Made by a program: the position numbers and the translations under genes. The notes beneath the pieces were generated by a model. It ran no database searches and had not been told where the DNA came from. It worked only from the letters and a program-made list of their open reading frames with translations. Shown here piece after piece: positions 7,319 to 16,478 of a DNA stretch of 64,000 nucleotides. How positions within the stretch are numbered: position 1 is the stretch's first letter; each line of letters opens with the position of its first letter. Source of the stretch: Chloroherpetonaceae bacterium. GTDB taxonomy: Bacteria; Bacteroidota; Chlorobiia; Chlorobiales; Chloroherpetonaceae. The DNA is taken from the NCBI GenBank assembly GCA_028277445.1, contig JANQGG010000054.1, positions 124,001 to 188,000 on the forward strand. Reading direction: 5' to 3'.

Positions 7319-9469
7319 TTACTCCCGATGCGAGTTAATTAAAATCCTCAAAATTTCCTGAGCTGCCAAAGAAATGACCGTGCCAGGACCAAAAATACCG
7401 GTAGCGCCGGCGTTGTACAGAAATTCATAATCCTGGGTTGGGATAACCCCGCCGACAATAACCATAATATCATCCCGGTCGGCTTTCTTAAGCGCTTCTA
7501 TCACTGCCGGCACAAGCGTTTTATGCCCGGCGGCCAGGCTTGAAATGCCCAGGATATGCACATCATTTTCGATGGCTTGTTTTACCACTTCCTGCGGAGT
7601 TTGGAACAGCGCGCCGATATCCACATCAAAACCAAGATCGGCAAAGCTGGTGGCAATGACTTTAGCCCCGCGGTCGTGGCCATCCTGTCCGATTTTAGCC
7701 ACCATAATTCTAGGCCGCCTTCCATCCAGTTTGGCAAACTCATCGGCCAGCTCATGGGCTTTACGGAAATTTTCATCCTCGGAAATTTCAGAGGCATAAA
7801 CGCCCGAAATTGAACGGATCACGGCTTTGTACCTCCCGAATATGTTTTCGCATGCCCCTGAAATTTCCCCAAGGGTTGCGCGTTTTCTGGCCGCATCAAC
7901 GGCCAGCGCTAATAAATTGCCTTGGCCGCTTTCGGCGCACCGGGTTAATGCATCAAGCGCGACTTGAACATCATCGTTATTCCGCGACGCTTTTAATTCG
8001 GTCAGGCGTTTGATCTGCGCTTCACGCACAGCAGTGTTGTCTACTTCCAAAATTTCTATCGGGTCTTCTTCTTCTAACCGATACCGATTGCTACCGACGA
8101 TAATATCTTTGCCAGCATCAATGCGGGCCTGCCTTCGGGCTGCAGCTTCTTCGATGCGCATTTTCGGTAATCCTGTATCGATGGCTTTGGCCATTCCCCC
8201 AAGCTTTTCAACTTCTTCAATTAATCCCCAAGCTTTCTTTGCCAGGCTATGTGTTAATGATTCAACATAGTACGAGCCGCCCCATGGATCAACCACACGG
8301 CAAATATCGGTTTCTTCTTGCAAGTAAAGCTGGGTATTGCGCGCAATGCGTGCGGAAAAATCCGTAGGCAGCGCAATGGCTTCATCAAGGGCATTGGTGT
8401 GCAGCGACTGTGTATGTCCCATGGCAGCAGCCATTGCCTCAATGCAAGTTCGTGCAACATTATTGAACGGATCCTGCTCGGTTAAACTCCACCCGGATGT
8501 TTGTGAGTGGGTTCTGAGCGCCATGGATTTTGGATTTTCAGGATTGAACTGTTTGACAATTTTTGCCCAAAGCAGCCTTGCCGCGCGCATTTTGGCTATT
8601 TCCATAAAATGATTCATGCCGATTGCCCAAAAAAACGACAAGCGCGGTGCAAATTCATCAATTTTTAATCCGGTTTTTATGCCGGTTCGGATGTATTCCA
8701 GCCCGTCGGCCAGGGTGTAAGCCAGCTCAATATCAGCCGTTGCGCCGGCTTCCTGCATATGATAGCCGCTAATGCTGATGGAGTTGAATTTTGGCATGTG
8801 CTCAGCCGTGAAACTGAAGATATCGGCAATGATCTTCATGGATGCCACAGGCGGGTAAATATAGGTGTTGCGCACCATGAACTCTTTAAGGATATCGTTT
8901 TGGATCGTGCCCGAAAGTTTTTCTAGTGGCACACCCTGCTCTTCGGCGGCAACGATATAAAAAGCCATAACGGGCAACACAGCGCCGTTCATCGTCATCG
9001 ATACCGACATTTGATCCAACGGAATTTGATCAAACAAAATCTTCATATCCAAAACCGAATCGATGGCAACGCCGGCTTTTCCAACATCGCCCAACACGCG
9101 TTCATGATCGGAATCGTAACCGCGGTGGGTTGCCAAATCGAACGCAACCGACAAGCCTTTTTGTCCCGAAGCCAAGTTGCGGCGATAAAACGCATTGGAT
9201 TCCTCGGCTGTCGAGTAACCGGCGTATTGGCGGATCGTCCATGGGCGGGTGACATACATCGTAGAATATGGCCCACGCAGGAAAGGCGGCAAACCGGCCG
9301 CGTAATTCAAATGCTCGCAATCCGCCAAATCCGCTTTGGTATAAACCGACTTAATGAGAATTTGTTCCGGGGTAAGACAAGGTTCGTCCGAAACCGATTG
9401 CTGCGCATCGGGTAACTTGCCGCTACGGTTGTTTGACTTATAATCTATGGCTGTAAAATCCGGTCGCAT
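7319..9469 (-). CDS. mutB: Methylmalonyl-CoA mutase, large (catalytic) subunit
   Basis: Interconverts (R)-methylmalonyl-CoA and succinyl-CoA with adenosylcobalamin, as a heterodimer with the product of the upstream gene. The protein is about 716 residues, the usual length. The N-terminal half is the substrate-binding barrel ([33 protein letters not shown]). The C-terminal domain has the B12 motif D-x-H-x-x-G ([11 protein letters not shown], histidine near residue 600) and the partner segments GISSLAAGH and VVGGVIP. I start at ATG 9469; the frame also has a TTG at 9481. It follows the small-subunit gene by 30 bp. In autotrophic green sulfur bacteria the enzyme is thought to serve propionate/succinate interconversion. 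Confidence 0.95.
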   Translation of the reverse strand: MRPDFTAIDYKSNNRSGKLPDAQQSVSDEPCLTPEQILIKSVYTKADLADCEHLNYAAGLPPFLRGPYSTMYVTRPWTIRQYAGYSTAEESNAFYRRNLASGQKGLSVAFDLATHRGYDSDHERVLGDVGKAGVAIDSVLDMKILFDQIPLDQMSVSMTMNGAVLPVMAFYIVAAEEQGVPLEKLSGTIQNDILKEFMVRNTYIYPPVASMKIIADIFSFTAEHMPKFNSISISGYHMQEAGATADIELAYTLADGLEYIRTGIKTGLKIDEFAPRLSFFWAIGMNHFMEIAKMRAARLLWAKIVKQFNPENPKSMALRTHSQTSGWSLTEQDPFNNVARTCIEAMAAAMGHTQSLHTNALDEAIALPTDFSARIARNTQLYLQEETDICRVVDPWGGSYYVESLTHSLAKKAWGLIEEVEKLGGMAKAIDTGLPKMRIEEAAARRQARIDAGKDIIVGSNRYRLEEEDPIEILEVDNTAVREAQIKRLTELKASRNNDDVQVALDALTRCAESGQGNLLALAVDAARKRATLGEISGACENIFGRYKAVIRSISGVYASEISEDENFRKAHELADEFAKLDGRRPRIMVAKIGQDGHDRGAKVIATSFADLGFDVDIGALFQTPQEVVKQAIENDVHILGISSLAAGHKTLVPAVIEALKKADRDDIMVIVGGVIPTQDYEFLYNAGATGIFGPGTVISLAAQEILRILINSHRE

Positions 9470-9499
9470 AGGTTTAAACAATGGTTAAAATTCAAAAAA

Positions 9500-11395
9500 T
9501 CAGGATGGAATACCGACTTCTTTTTGATAGCTTCGTAAGGCTTCGAGCGCATTGGTTCGAAGGTGTATAAAACTATGAACCCCTGCTGCTGTTAAAGTAT
9601 CTAGGTGCTCTTTTGGGTATCCCGCAACAATTACTTTTGCCGAGCTTTGTTTGGCATTTAGGGCGCTGCAAATTTGCGTAACAACCGAAGGGTATTCATC
9701 ATCCGAGCTGCATACCACCACAAAATCCGGTTTGGCGTTTATGGCCGCATCAACGCCTTCTTCAACGGTTTTAAACGTATTGTTTTGGATGATTTTAAAG
9801 CCGGCACATCCGAAAAAGTTACTTGAGAAGGTTGAACGGGCCACACTCATGGCCAAATGCCCGATTGGCAGCAAAAAGACAACCGGTTGCTTTCCGCCTT
9901 TATTGACAAAAAACTCAGTGGCAAGCCGGCCGGCTTCGAAGGTTTTAGCGCCACGCGTCGGTATTAAGGTCTCTATTTCTGCAGCGGGCGTTTCCGGCTC
10001 AAGATCAAGGCGTTTGATGGATTCGGCGACTTGCTCCTCCAAATTCGGGTATTGATTCACCCCAACAAAAACCGTTTTTCTGGATTCAAGCCGTTTTTTA
10101 CGCTCGGTTTGTAAAGATTCTATGGATTTCTGAACCGTACTGTTTTTCAGGCTGGCAATAAATCCGCCTTCTTTTTCAATCTCTTGAAACACTTTCCAGG
10201 CATGTTGGGCTAGCTTGTCAGTAAGGGTTTCGATGTAATACGATCCGGCAGCCGGATCAACAACCTTATCCATGTACGATTCGCCTTTCAAAAGATGCTG
10301 AATGTTTCGCGCCAGGCGATAGGAAAAGGAATCGGGCGTTTTACCGACCACATCAAACGTCAGAAGGCTCAGCTTTTGGCAACCGCCAATCACAGCCGAT
10401 AACGCTTCGGTGGTTGTTCGCAACAGGTTGACATAAGGATCATAGACGGTTTTATTCCATGATGAGGTTTTGGCTAACACGATCATTTTTTGAGCCTCAG
10501 GATCGGAGCCGTCATAAGCCGAAACAATCTGCGCCCAGAGCAACCTTGCCGCCCGAAGTTTTGCAATCTCCATAAAAAAGTTTGATCCGATATCAAATGA
10601 AAATTGCATGTGCTTGGCTACGGTAGCGGGATCCAATCCCAGATTCGAAAGCTTATAAAGGGTTTCGTTTGCCGCAGCGAGGGTATAGGCGAGTTCCTGA
10701 ACCACCGAAGCGCCGCTTAAATGATACGGACTGCTTTGGATGGTAACCGGTTTGTAAAACGCACTGCTTTTTAACGATTCAATCATAATGCCAATATCCC
10801 TAAAGCATTTTTCATCATCCGGGTTGAAAATGCCATAGGTGGAAAAATCGCCAATGGGATCGTAGCCGAGCGATACGGAGAGTTCTTCAATGGGAAAGTT
10901 CCGGGCCATGATCATATCGACAAAGCTTAAAAATAAATTCGGGCTTTCGGAACCAGCGCTGAAATGCACGCTTACCTTTGAAAAATCAATGTCTTCAATG
11001 AGTTGGGAGAGGTCTTGATTCGAGAATGATTGAGGATTGGCGATCAGGAAGCCAATAGATGAAACGCCGCCTTCAATGGCCTGACGCGCAAATTGATTGG
11101 AGACTTGGGCATCAATCACCTCGATATCCTGTTGAATCGTCCATCCTGGCGAGGATTCGGTTCCTCTTACGTAAGGAAATTCACCAGGCAAGGCATCGGG
11201 AATGGTTATATTTTGTAAATCTTCTGCGGTGTAAAACGGATCAATTTCAAAGCCTTCGAGCGTTTTCCAGACGCACTTTTTGGTGAAGTCAGCGCCTTTT
11301 AAGTCCGCCACAACTTTTTCTTTCCAACGATCTTTTGAAATAGGTGGAAAATCTGAAAACATGGAACTCAGTGGTGTGTGTTGTTGAGAAATCAT
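9500..11395 (-). CDS. mutA: Methylmalonyl-CoA mutase, small subunit
   Basis: A 631-residue partner of the catalytic subunit, homologous over its length. It keeps the barrel segments ([59 protein letters not shown]). The C-terminal cobalamin-domain motif has lost D-x-H-x-x-G (LLPIGHLAMSVARSTF occupies the site), as expected for the non-catalytic subunit. ATG 11395 is a clear start. It is the first gene of the pair, and no cobalamin riboswitch box is visible upstream. Confidence 0.93.
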   Translation of the reverse strand: MISQQHTPLSSMFSDFPPISKDRWKEKVVADLKGADFTKKCVWKTLEGFEIDPFYTAEDLQNITIPDALPGEFPYVRGTESSPGWTIQQDIEVIDAQVSNQFARQAIEGGVSSIGFLIANPQSFSNQDLSQLIEDIDFSKVSVHFSAGSESPNLFLSFVDMIMARNFPIEELSVSLGYDPIGDFSTYGIFNPDDEKCFRDIGIMIESLKSSAFYKPVTIQSSPYHLSGASVVQELAYTLAAANETLYKLSNLGLDPATVAKHMQFSFDIGSNFFMEIAKLRAARLLWAQIVSAYDGSDPEAQKMIVLAKTSSWNKTVYDPYVNLLRTTTEALSAVIGGCQKLSLLTFDVVGKTPDSFSYRLARNIQHLLKGESYMDKVVDPAAGSYYIETLTDKLAQHAWKVFQEIEKEGGFIASLKNSTVQKSIESLQTERKKRLESRKTVFVGVNQYPNLEEQVAESIKRLDLEPETPAAEIETLIPTRGAKTFEAGRLATEFFVNKGGKQPVVFLLPIGHLAMSVARSTFSSNFFGCAGFKIIQNNTFKTVEEGVDAAINAKPDFVVVCSSDDEYPSVVTQICSALNAKQSSAKVIVAGYPKEHLDTLTAAGVHSFIHLRTNALEALRSYQKEVGIPS

Positions 11396-11493
11396 ACAAA
11401 TCCACGATTGATGTCATTGTATTTTATACAGTTAACTTACGAAATAAACCACAAAAAAAGAGTGTTGAAGCCATAGCTTAATCTAAGGATAAA

Positions 11494-12882
11494 TTAGGGG
11501 TTGGTTTTGGAATGAGCGTTCCGAATGAGTTTTTCCAGCTCGTTGACTTTTTTAGGCAAGCCCCGGCTTAAAACTTCCGGTTGATTTGCAGTGATGAGCA
11601 CCATGTCTTCAATTCGAATGCCAATTCCCCAAAAACTGGAATCGCAAGGTGAATTTTTGGGGATGTACACCCCGGGTTCAACGGCAAGGATCATGTTTTG
11701 GCCAAGCAGTGAATGATAGGGATCGTGAACATCCAACCCGACATGGTGGCAACTGAAATGCCACATGTACTTTCGGATATCTTCTTCGGATGTCAAAATC
11801 CCTGCTTTAACAAGCCCTTGGGTCAGCTCGGATTTTGCAGCTTCGTGAACATCAAGCAGCGTTGCGCCAACTCTGCAGGCTCGAATGGCTTGCGCCTGGG
11901 CATTCAATACCAGATTATAAATCAAGCGCTGAGCGTTAGTAAATGTTCCCGAAGCCGGAACGGTGCGTGTGATATCCGAGGCATAATGGTTATACTCAGC
12001 CCCCATATCCATTAACACCAGATCGTTGGGCTGGATTTTTCGGGTGTTTTTGGCGTAATGTAAAATTAACGCGTTGGGCCCACTGCCAACGATTGGCGAA
12101 TAAGCCGGTTTTAAGCCGCCGTTTTTGGCGTAATCGTCGCTTGCTTCGGCGGCAAGCTCATATTCATAAAGGCCAGGTTTGCAGCGTTTGATCGCCGCTA
12201 TAAGTCCCAGAACCGAAGCCTGAACGGCAGTTTTTATGGCCAGGCGTTCTTCGGGTTGTTTTGTGGCGCGCAATTTGGCAACGATTGACGCCGAGTTTTT
12301 TACCGGGATTTGAAGGTTTAAGCAACTGATTTCAAATTCTCGCTGAGCCGAGCTTATCATATCGGGGTATTTTAGGGCAAGCTTCGGTTGATAGAGCATA
12401 ACGTTTGCATAAGGGGTTTGAGAACGTTTCACCGCTCTAAAAAATGTTTCCCGGAATAGCGAATCGTGCAAAACCATCTCGAAGTCTAAGCGCGCTTTTG
12501 CTTCTTCTCTTTGCAATCCTTCACCAGACCATTTGGCTTGTTTTTCGCTAGGTGGATTAAGAAACAAAATGTTTGAAACGCTCTTGCCATTAAGGGTTAT
12601 TGAAGGCTTGAGGTACATGAGTTTAGCGCCGGGTTCTTCAACGCCGGCGAGGTAATAAAACGAACTTTCCTGGCGGTAAGGATAATATAAATCCACATGC
12701 TTATGGCGTTTGTCAGCCGAAAAAAACACCGCGATGGTTGAATCGGGCATGTCGGCCAGAAAGCGCGCACGGTTTTGCTTGAAAAACAAACCGGGGAAAG
12801 ATTCATGAGATGAACGTGCCGGAAGCAAAATCGGCAATGCCATGAAAGCGATAAAAAACCATACAAAAAGAGGCTTTTGCAT
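11494..12882 (-). CDS. Exported Xaa-Pro aminopeptidase (M24B family)
   Basis: Removes N-terminal residues preceding proline. A signal peptide (MQKPLFVWFFIAFMALPILLPARS) indicates export, unlike cytoplasmic PepP. Residues of about 28-190 form the creatinase-like N-terminal domain. The catalytic pita-bread domain carries all five metal ligands: the two aspartates in DMGAEYNHYASDITRT, the histidine in HHVGLDVHD and the glutamates in EPGVYIP and GIRIEDMVL. The length of 462 residues is normal. It lies 10 bp downstream of the AsmA-like gene on the same strand, so the two are probably co-transcribed. The substrate is unknown; recycling of periplasmic or scavenged peptides is likely. Confidence 0.88.
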   Translation of the reverse strand: MQKPLFVWFFIAFMALPILLPARSSHESFPGLFFKQNRARFLADMPDSTIAVFFSADKRHKHVDLYYPYRQESSFYYLAGVEEPGAKLMYLKPSITLNGKSVSNILFLNPPSEKQAKWSGEGLQREEAKARLDFEMVLHDSLFRETFFRAVKRSQTPYANVMLYQPKLALKYPDMISSAQREFEISCLNLQIPVKNSASIVAKLRATKQPEERLAIKTAVQASVLGLIAAIKRCKPGLYEYELAAEASDDYAKNGGLKPAYSPIVGSGPNALILHYAKNTRKIQPNDLVLMDMGAEYNHYASDITRTVPASGTFTNAQRLIYNLVLNAQAQAIRACRVGATLLDVHEAAKSELTQGLVKAGILTSEEDIRKYMWHFSCHHVGLDVHDPYHSLLGQNMILAVEPGVYIPKNSPCDSSFWGIGIRIEDMVLITANQPEVLSRGLPKKVNELEKLIRNAHSKTNP

Positions 12883-12892
12883 AGCGTGAATG

Positions 12893-15469
12893 TTAAAAAT
12901 TAAACAGTTTTTTTAATGACTTTTTCGTTTCTTTCTCCAGCTTCTTTTTGTTTTTATCAACCTTTTTCTGAATATCTTTTTTGATTTCTTTAGTTCGCTT
13001 TTCAACTTTTGTTTTCACTTCTTTTTTATAAGGCTCGATAACATTTTTGGCAGCATTGGAAATCAACGCCTCTTTATTGAGCGTGATTTTCGGATCGGTT
13101 AAGGTGCCTTTCACAAGCAAATCCACAGGAACCTTACCCGATTTGTCGGTGACTAATTTTGTGCCTAACGAGCCAATGCTTTTTTGCAAGCCTTTTGTGG
13201 CAGATTTGGGCAATTTCAGTTGAACTTTATAATCCAGCGAATTATCAATTCCCTGAGAGCCATCCGCTTTGACTTCCGTGCCATCAACATTTAACGACAA
13301 ATCGTTTACATACACGCGTCCGTTCTTAATATTGAAACGGTGTTTCCAGTTTTTGAACGACACCGATTTAAGCTTATCGTTTTTGAGCGCTTTGGCAATA
13401 TTTTTTTGAACAGGCATACCGCTCAGCTTTCCAAACGGCATTTTAAAATCGCCATTGGCTAAAAACGATGGCAAATCCAGACCCAACGTGTCGTTCAACT
13501 TGCCTTTCATGGATGAGTTTAAGCTTAGCTCGGCCGAGAGATAATTACCCAGTCCGGCAAATTTATCCAGGCTGGGAATTTCCTTAAACATGTTTGAAAC
13601 CTGGAGCGATTTTAAGGACACATTAAGGTCGAATTTAGGTTTGTTAATATCTTTTAGGGTGATTTTGCCATTCATTGATGCTTTACCGCCAAACATCATC
13701 AGGCTTAAGCCCGAGAGATCAAGGATTTTGTTTTGAAGCAAAACCGTGCCTTTGGCCTGCTTGGCGTTAATGCCATTTATGGTTAATGATTGAATGGCAA
13801 CGTTCAATTTGGCATTAATATCGGGGAGTTGCTCGCGCTTTTGCGGTGCAGCGTTAGGTTGTTCACGTTTCGTTTGAGCGGTATCGGGCGGCAGCAATTC
13901 ATCCAAATTAAGCGTTTTGGAGCTTAGCGAGCTATAGATATAAGGCGTGTTTTTATTTTGGGGTTGATCAAGAACAAGATTTAAATAATTGGTAGCATAT
14001 CCATTTAACTGCAGATCGCTCTTACCAAGCTGCATCGAAAGGTCTCGGATTTCCAGGCGGTTGTTACTGAGTTCCAATGACCCCTGAAGATTTTTTAGCG
14101 GCGTTTGCATACCTGGGCTGTTAAATCCAACTTTTGAAAACTGAGCCGTGCCAGTGGCTTGTATCTTTTGCGGATTATTTATAAGTCCTGAAGCGTTAAG
14201 GTTTGAACTTAAAAATCCCGATAATGACGTGCCTTTTTCCAAAGGGTAAAATTCCAGGATTTCCGAAAGGTTCAGTTTGGTATTTAAGCGAATATTCAAA
14301 TATGGGTTTTCAAAATTTTGAACTTTTAAAGCGCCTTCAACGCCATTAGAGCCAAGCGTTGCCATAAACCGGGAAAGCTCGAACGAGGTGTTTTTAACCG
14401 TTCCGTTTAATTGAAGGTTTGTAATGGGTTTTGGAAGCGAGGGGTATTGAATGCGTCCGTCGTCCAAATTGAACGTTAAATTATAATCGGGCAATAGTGA
14501 GTCGGAAAGCGTGCCAACCAAATCTAAATCAAACCAAAACGAGCCGCTGGTTTTTGCTTCCGAAATATCTTTTGTGAGGTCTTTGGATAAAAGGGATAGC
14601 GCAGATTTTAAATCCGATGCTGGCGCATGAAGATGCAAGTCCAACAGCATTTGCTCGGTTAGAAGGCTATCCATACCGCCTTTCATGGTGAGCGTTAGCT
14701 CGCCAGCTTTTGCCGATGCCTCGTCAAAAACCAATTTGCCTGTGTTTAACCAAAACCGACTTTTTTGAAAGCCTTCAACCCTGAGATTTTCAACCAACGA
14801 TCCGAACGCATTGGAAAAACTAAGCTTGCCCAATGAAAACTGCCCATCCGTTGTTAATAACGAGGCTTTGGGTTCAAGCGATGCCTGGAGCTGTATCGAG
14901 CTTTCGGAAAGGGTTAATGTTGAATTGCCTTTGCGATCAAGCTTTTCATAGGTTAAGTCCTCAACAACCAAACGGTCGATCAACAAATCCGGTGAAAATA
15001 AGCTCTCTTCGGCTTGTGGCTCAGGTGCTTGAGTTGATTCGGATTTAGCGAGGGTATCGGCCTTCATCAACCCTTCCAAATTTGTTTTCCCATTTAAGGC
15101 GGTTTCTTGGAGGATGTAAGGCGAGATCATTAAAATTTCTCGGATTGCAATCTGACTATTGAGCAAGGCGAAAACATCCAACCTGAGTTGGAGTTTTGGG
15201 ATTTCTATCATCGGCCGGGCTTGAGAAAACGCGCTATCCGATGGATTGGCTATGGTGAAATTCGTGATTTCTAGACTGATGGGCGGCCAAATGGCAAGGG
15301 ATACCTTTTCCAGCTTCGCCGGTCGATTGAGCTGAGCGCCGAGCGCGTCATTAACTTTTTGGGTTAAAGCCTCGTCGGAAAACTCGATTTTGAGATAAAT
15401 CCATACTCCGAGAAAGGCGACAATCAATAGACCAATAAAACCAAGCAAAATTTTCAGGGCGTTGTTCAT
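12893..15469 (-). CDS. AsmA family protein
   Basis: An 858-residue envelope protein with one N-terminal membrane helix (ILLGFIGLLIVAFLGVWIYLKI). A long periplasmic beta-rich region follows, with the AsmA start (NRPAKLEKVSLAIWPPISLEITNFTIANP) and the conserved C-terminal part (DGTEVKADGSQGIDNSLDYKVQLKLPKS, VPVDLLVKGTLTDPKITLN). The last 50 residues are a lysine-rich, probably helical tail. AsmA-like proteins form bridge-like structures associated with phospholipid transport to the outer membrane; this role is taken from the family. It is the first gene of a probable two-gene unit with the M24 peptidase. Confidence 0.82.
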   Translation of the reverse strand: MNNALKILLGFIGLLIVAFLGVWIYLKIEFSDEALTQKVNDALGAQLNRPAKLEKVSLAIWPPISLEITNFTIANPSDSAFSQARPMIEIPKLQLRLDVFALLNSQIAIREILMISPYILQETALNGKTNLEGLMKADTLAKSESTQAPEPQAEESLFSPDLLIDRLVVEDLTYEKLDRKGNSTLTLSESSIQLQASLEPKASLLTTDGQFSLGKLSFSNAFGSLVENLRVEGFQKSRFWLNTGKLVFDEASAKAGELTLTMKGGMDSLLTEQMLLDLHLHAPASDLKSALSLLSKDLTKDISEAKTSGSFWFDLDLVGTLSDSLLPDYNLTFNLDDGRIQYPSLPKPITNLQLNGTVKNTSFELSRFMATLGSNGVEGALKVQNFENPYLNIRLNTKLNLSEILEFYPLEKGTSLSGFLSSNLNASGLINNPQKIQATGTAQFSKVGFNSPGMQTPLKNLQGSLELSNNRLEIRDLSMQLGKSDLQLNGYATNYLNLVLDQPQNKNTPYIYSSLSSKTLNLDELLPPDTAQTKREQPNAAPQKREQLPDINAKLNVAIQSLTINGINAKQAKGTVLLQNKILDLSGLSLMMFGGKASMNGKITLKDINKPKFDLNVSLKSLQVSNMFKEIPSLDKFAGLGNYLSAELSLNSSMKGKLNDTLGLDLPSFLANGDFKMPFGKLSGMPVQKNIAKALKNDKLKSVSFKNWKHRFNIKNGRVYVNDLSLNVDGTEVKADGSQGIDNSLDYKVQLKLPKSATKGLQKSIGSLGTKLVTDKSGKVPVDLLVKGTLTDPKITLNKEALISNAAKNVIEPYKKEVKTKVEKRTKEIKKDIQKKVDKNKKKLEKETKKSLKKLFNF

Positions 15470-15618
15470 GTGAAAATGACGTATAAGTTTAATTTTGAGG
15501 TCTTTGCAATTTAAATTATGAAATTTATAATCAACTTTTTATTTATAGAGGGTGCGTTTCAAGGTTTAACCTGAAAACTTGATAAATTAGACGTAAATCA
15601 TAAATTTTCAACACATTC

Positions 15619-15849
15619 ATGAAGCCCATTTATTACTTCGCCGGTGTAGCCATTTCTATCATTCTCTCCGTGTATTTGTTTATTTTCGGTTCTTCTCCAA
15701 ATCACGAAAGTGCGGCAATTTTTATTGGGTTGTGGGCGCCAACCATTATCGGATTGGGAATTTATAATGAGTTGTTGAACATTTACGAAGAAATGCTCCG
15801 TCAGCGCAAAGAATTGGAAGACGATGAGCATGATGACATGCATCGGTAA
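15619..15849 (+). CDS. Small two-helix membrane protein
   Basis: This 76-residue protein has two hydrophobic segments (ISIILSVYLFIFG and AAIFIGLWAPTIIGLGIYNEL) followed by an acidic, histidine-containing tail (KELEDDEHDDMHR) that is probably cytoplasmic. I recognise the pattern as a conserved small membrane protein in related bacteria but know no function. The antisense frame is also open (15598-15864) but has no plausible protein character. Confidence 0.6.
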   Translation: MKPIYYFAGVAISIILSVYLFIFGSSPNHESAAIFIGLWAPTIIGLGIYNELLNIYEEMLRQRKELEDDEHDDMHR

Positions 15850-15935
15850 CGGTTCTTTCCCCAAAAATATTTTTCACCCCTCTTACAACGAAATCCAATG
15901 TAAAATGTGTTAACCTATATTGAGCATACTGATGC

Positions 15936-15969
15936 GGTTTGAACATATTTGTTGTATTTTAGTTCAACC
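15936..15969. promoter_or_regulatory. Imperfect inverted repeat upstream of copA
   Basis: GGTTTGAAC and GTTCAACC face each other across 17 bp, matching except for one extra T, about 50 bp before the copA start. It may be an operator or promoter-proximal element. No CueR-type or CsoR-type site is recognisable. Confidence 0.25.
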
Positions 15970-16013
15970 ATTCTTAAATACGCTTCGGTAGTAGTTGTTA
16001 AAAAAGTATAATC

Positions 16014-16478
16014 ATGACAAAATCTATTTCTCTCCACATATCCGGTATGGGATGCAATGCATGCTCGCAAAAAATAGAAACGGCGCTCAACGCTTTAAAT
16101 GGCGTTGAAGCGGCCAAAGTTGATTTACAACAGGCTGAAGTTGAGATTTCTTATAACTCAGACTTGCTCACCTTAGAGGATTTAAAATTTACGATTGAAA
16201 AGACCGGTTACCAGCCCTCTGAAAAAACGCCGGTTGTTACTATGGTGGTTGATATTGAAGGCATGTCGTGCGAGCATTGTGTGAAATCCGTAACATCAAG
16301 CATTAATGAAGTGGAAGGTGTCAGGGAAGTTTCGGTAAGTTTATCGGATGGTCGTGCATGGATCTCTTACGAACCCACGCAAAGCTCACCCGAAGATTTC
16401 AACAATGCGATCCGTAAAGCCGGATTTAAAGTCGATGACACTGAGAGTTCAGGCAATCAAAAAAAAAGCCTGAATTAA
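16014..16478 (+). CDS. copA: Two-HMA copper chaperone-like protein (0-frame product of copA)
   Basis: Without frameshifting, translation ends at TAA 16476-16478 and gives 154 residues: two heavy-metal-associated domains with intact ligand loops GMGCNAC and GMSCEHC, then a short polar tail ending NQKKKSLN. Such a protein would bind Cu(I) like CopZ. The stop lies 10 nt after an A9 run, and the downstream ATPase frame opens only from 16445, so the two frames overlap just around that run. In E. coli a -1 frameshift in copA is known to give a free copper chaperone, CopA(Z). The same arrangement is inferred here, with two domains released rather than one. Confidence 0.75.
   Translation: MTKSISLHISGMGCNACSQKIETALNALNGVEAAKVDLQQAEVEISYNSDLLTLEDLKFTIEKTGYQPSEKTPVVTMVVDIEGMSCEHCVKSVTSSINEVEGVREVSVSLSDGRAWISYEPTQSSPEDFNNAIRKAGFKVDDTESSGNQKKSLN
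16459..16467 (+). promoter_or_regulatory. A9 slippery site, probable -1 frameshift signal in copA
   Basis: In the 0 frame the codons are CAA AAA AAA AGC; slipping back one base gives AAG CCT GAA and enters the ATPase frame. Nine bases after the run AACTGG (16477-16482) can pair with CCAGGTT (16498-16504) through one bulged G, with GGT/ACC stacked inside. Such a stem is typical of -1 stimulators. Transcriptional slippage on A9 is an alternative. Confidence 0.6.

Noticed and set aside
9011-9415. Long antisense frame within mutB
   Set aside because: It is one of several shadow frames in the GC-richer mutase genes and has no start signal or family resemblance.
11396-11493. Cobalamin riboswitch before mutA
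   Set aside because: No B12 box or compatible stem structure is present in the 98-bp gap.
15598-15864. Antisense frame over the small membrane protein gene
   Set aside because: Its peptide lacks protein-like character, whereas the plus frame encodes two clear membrane helices and a charged tail.
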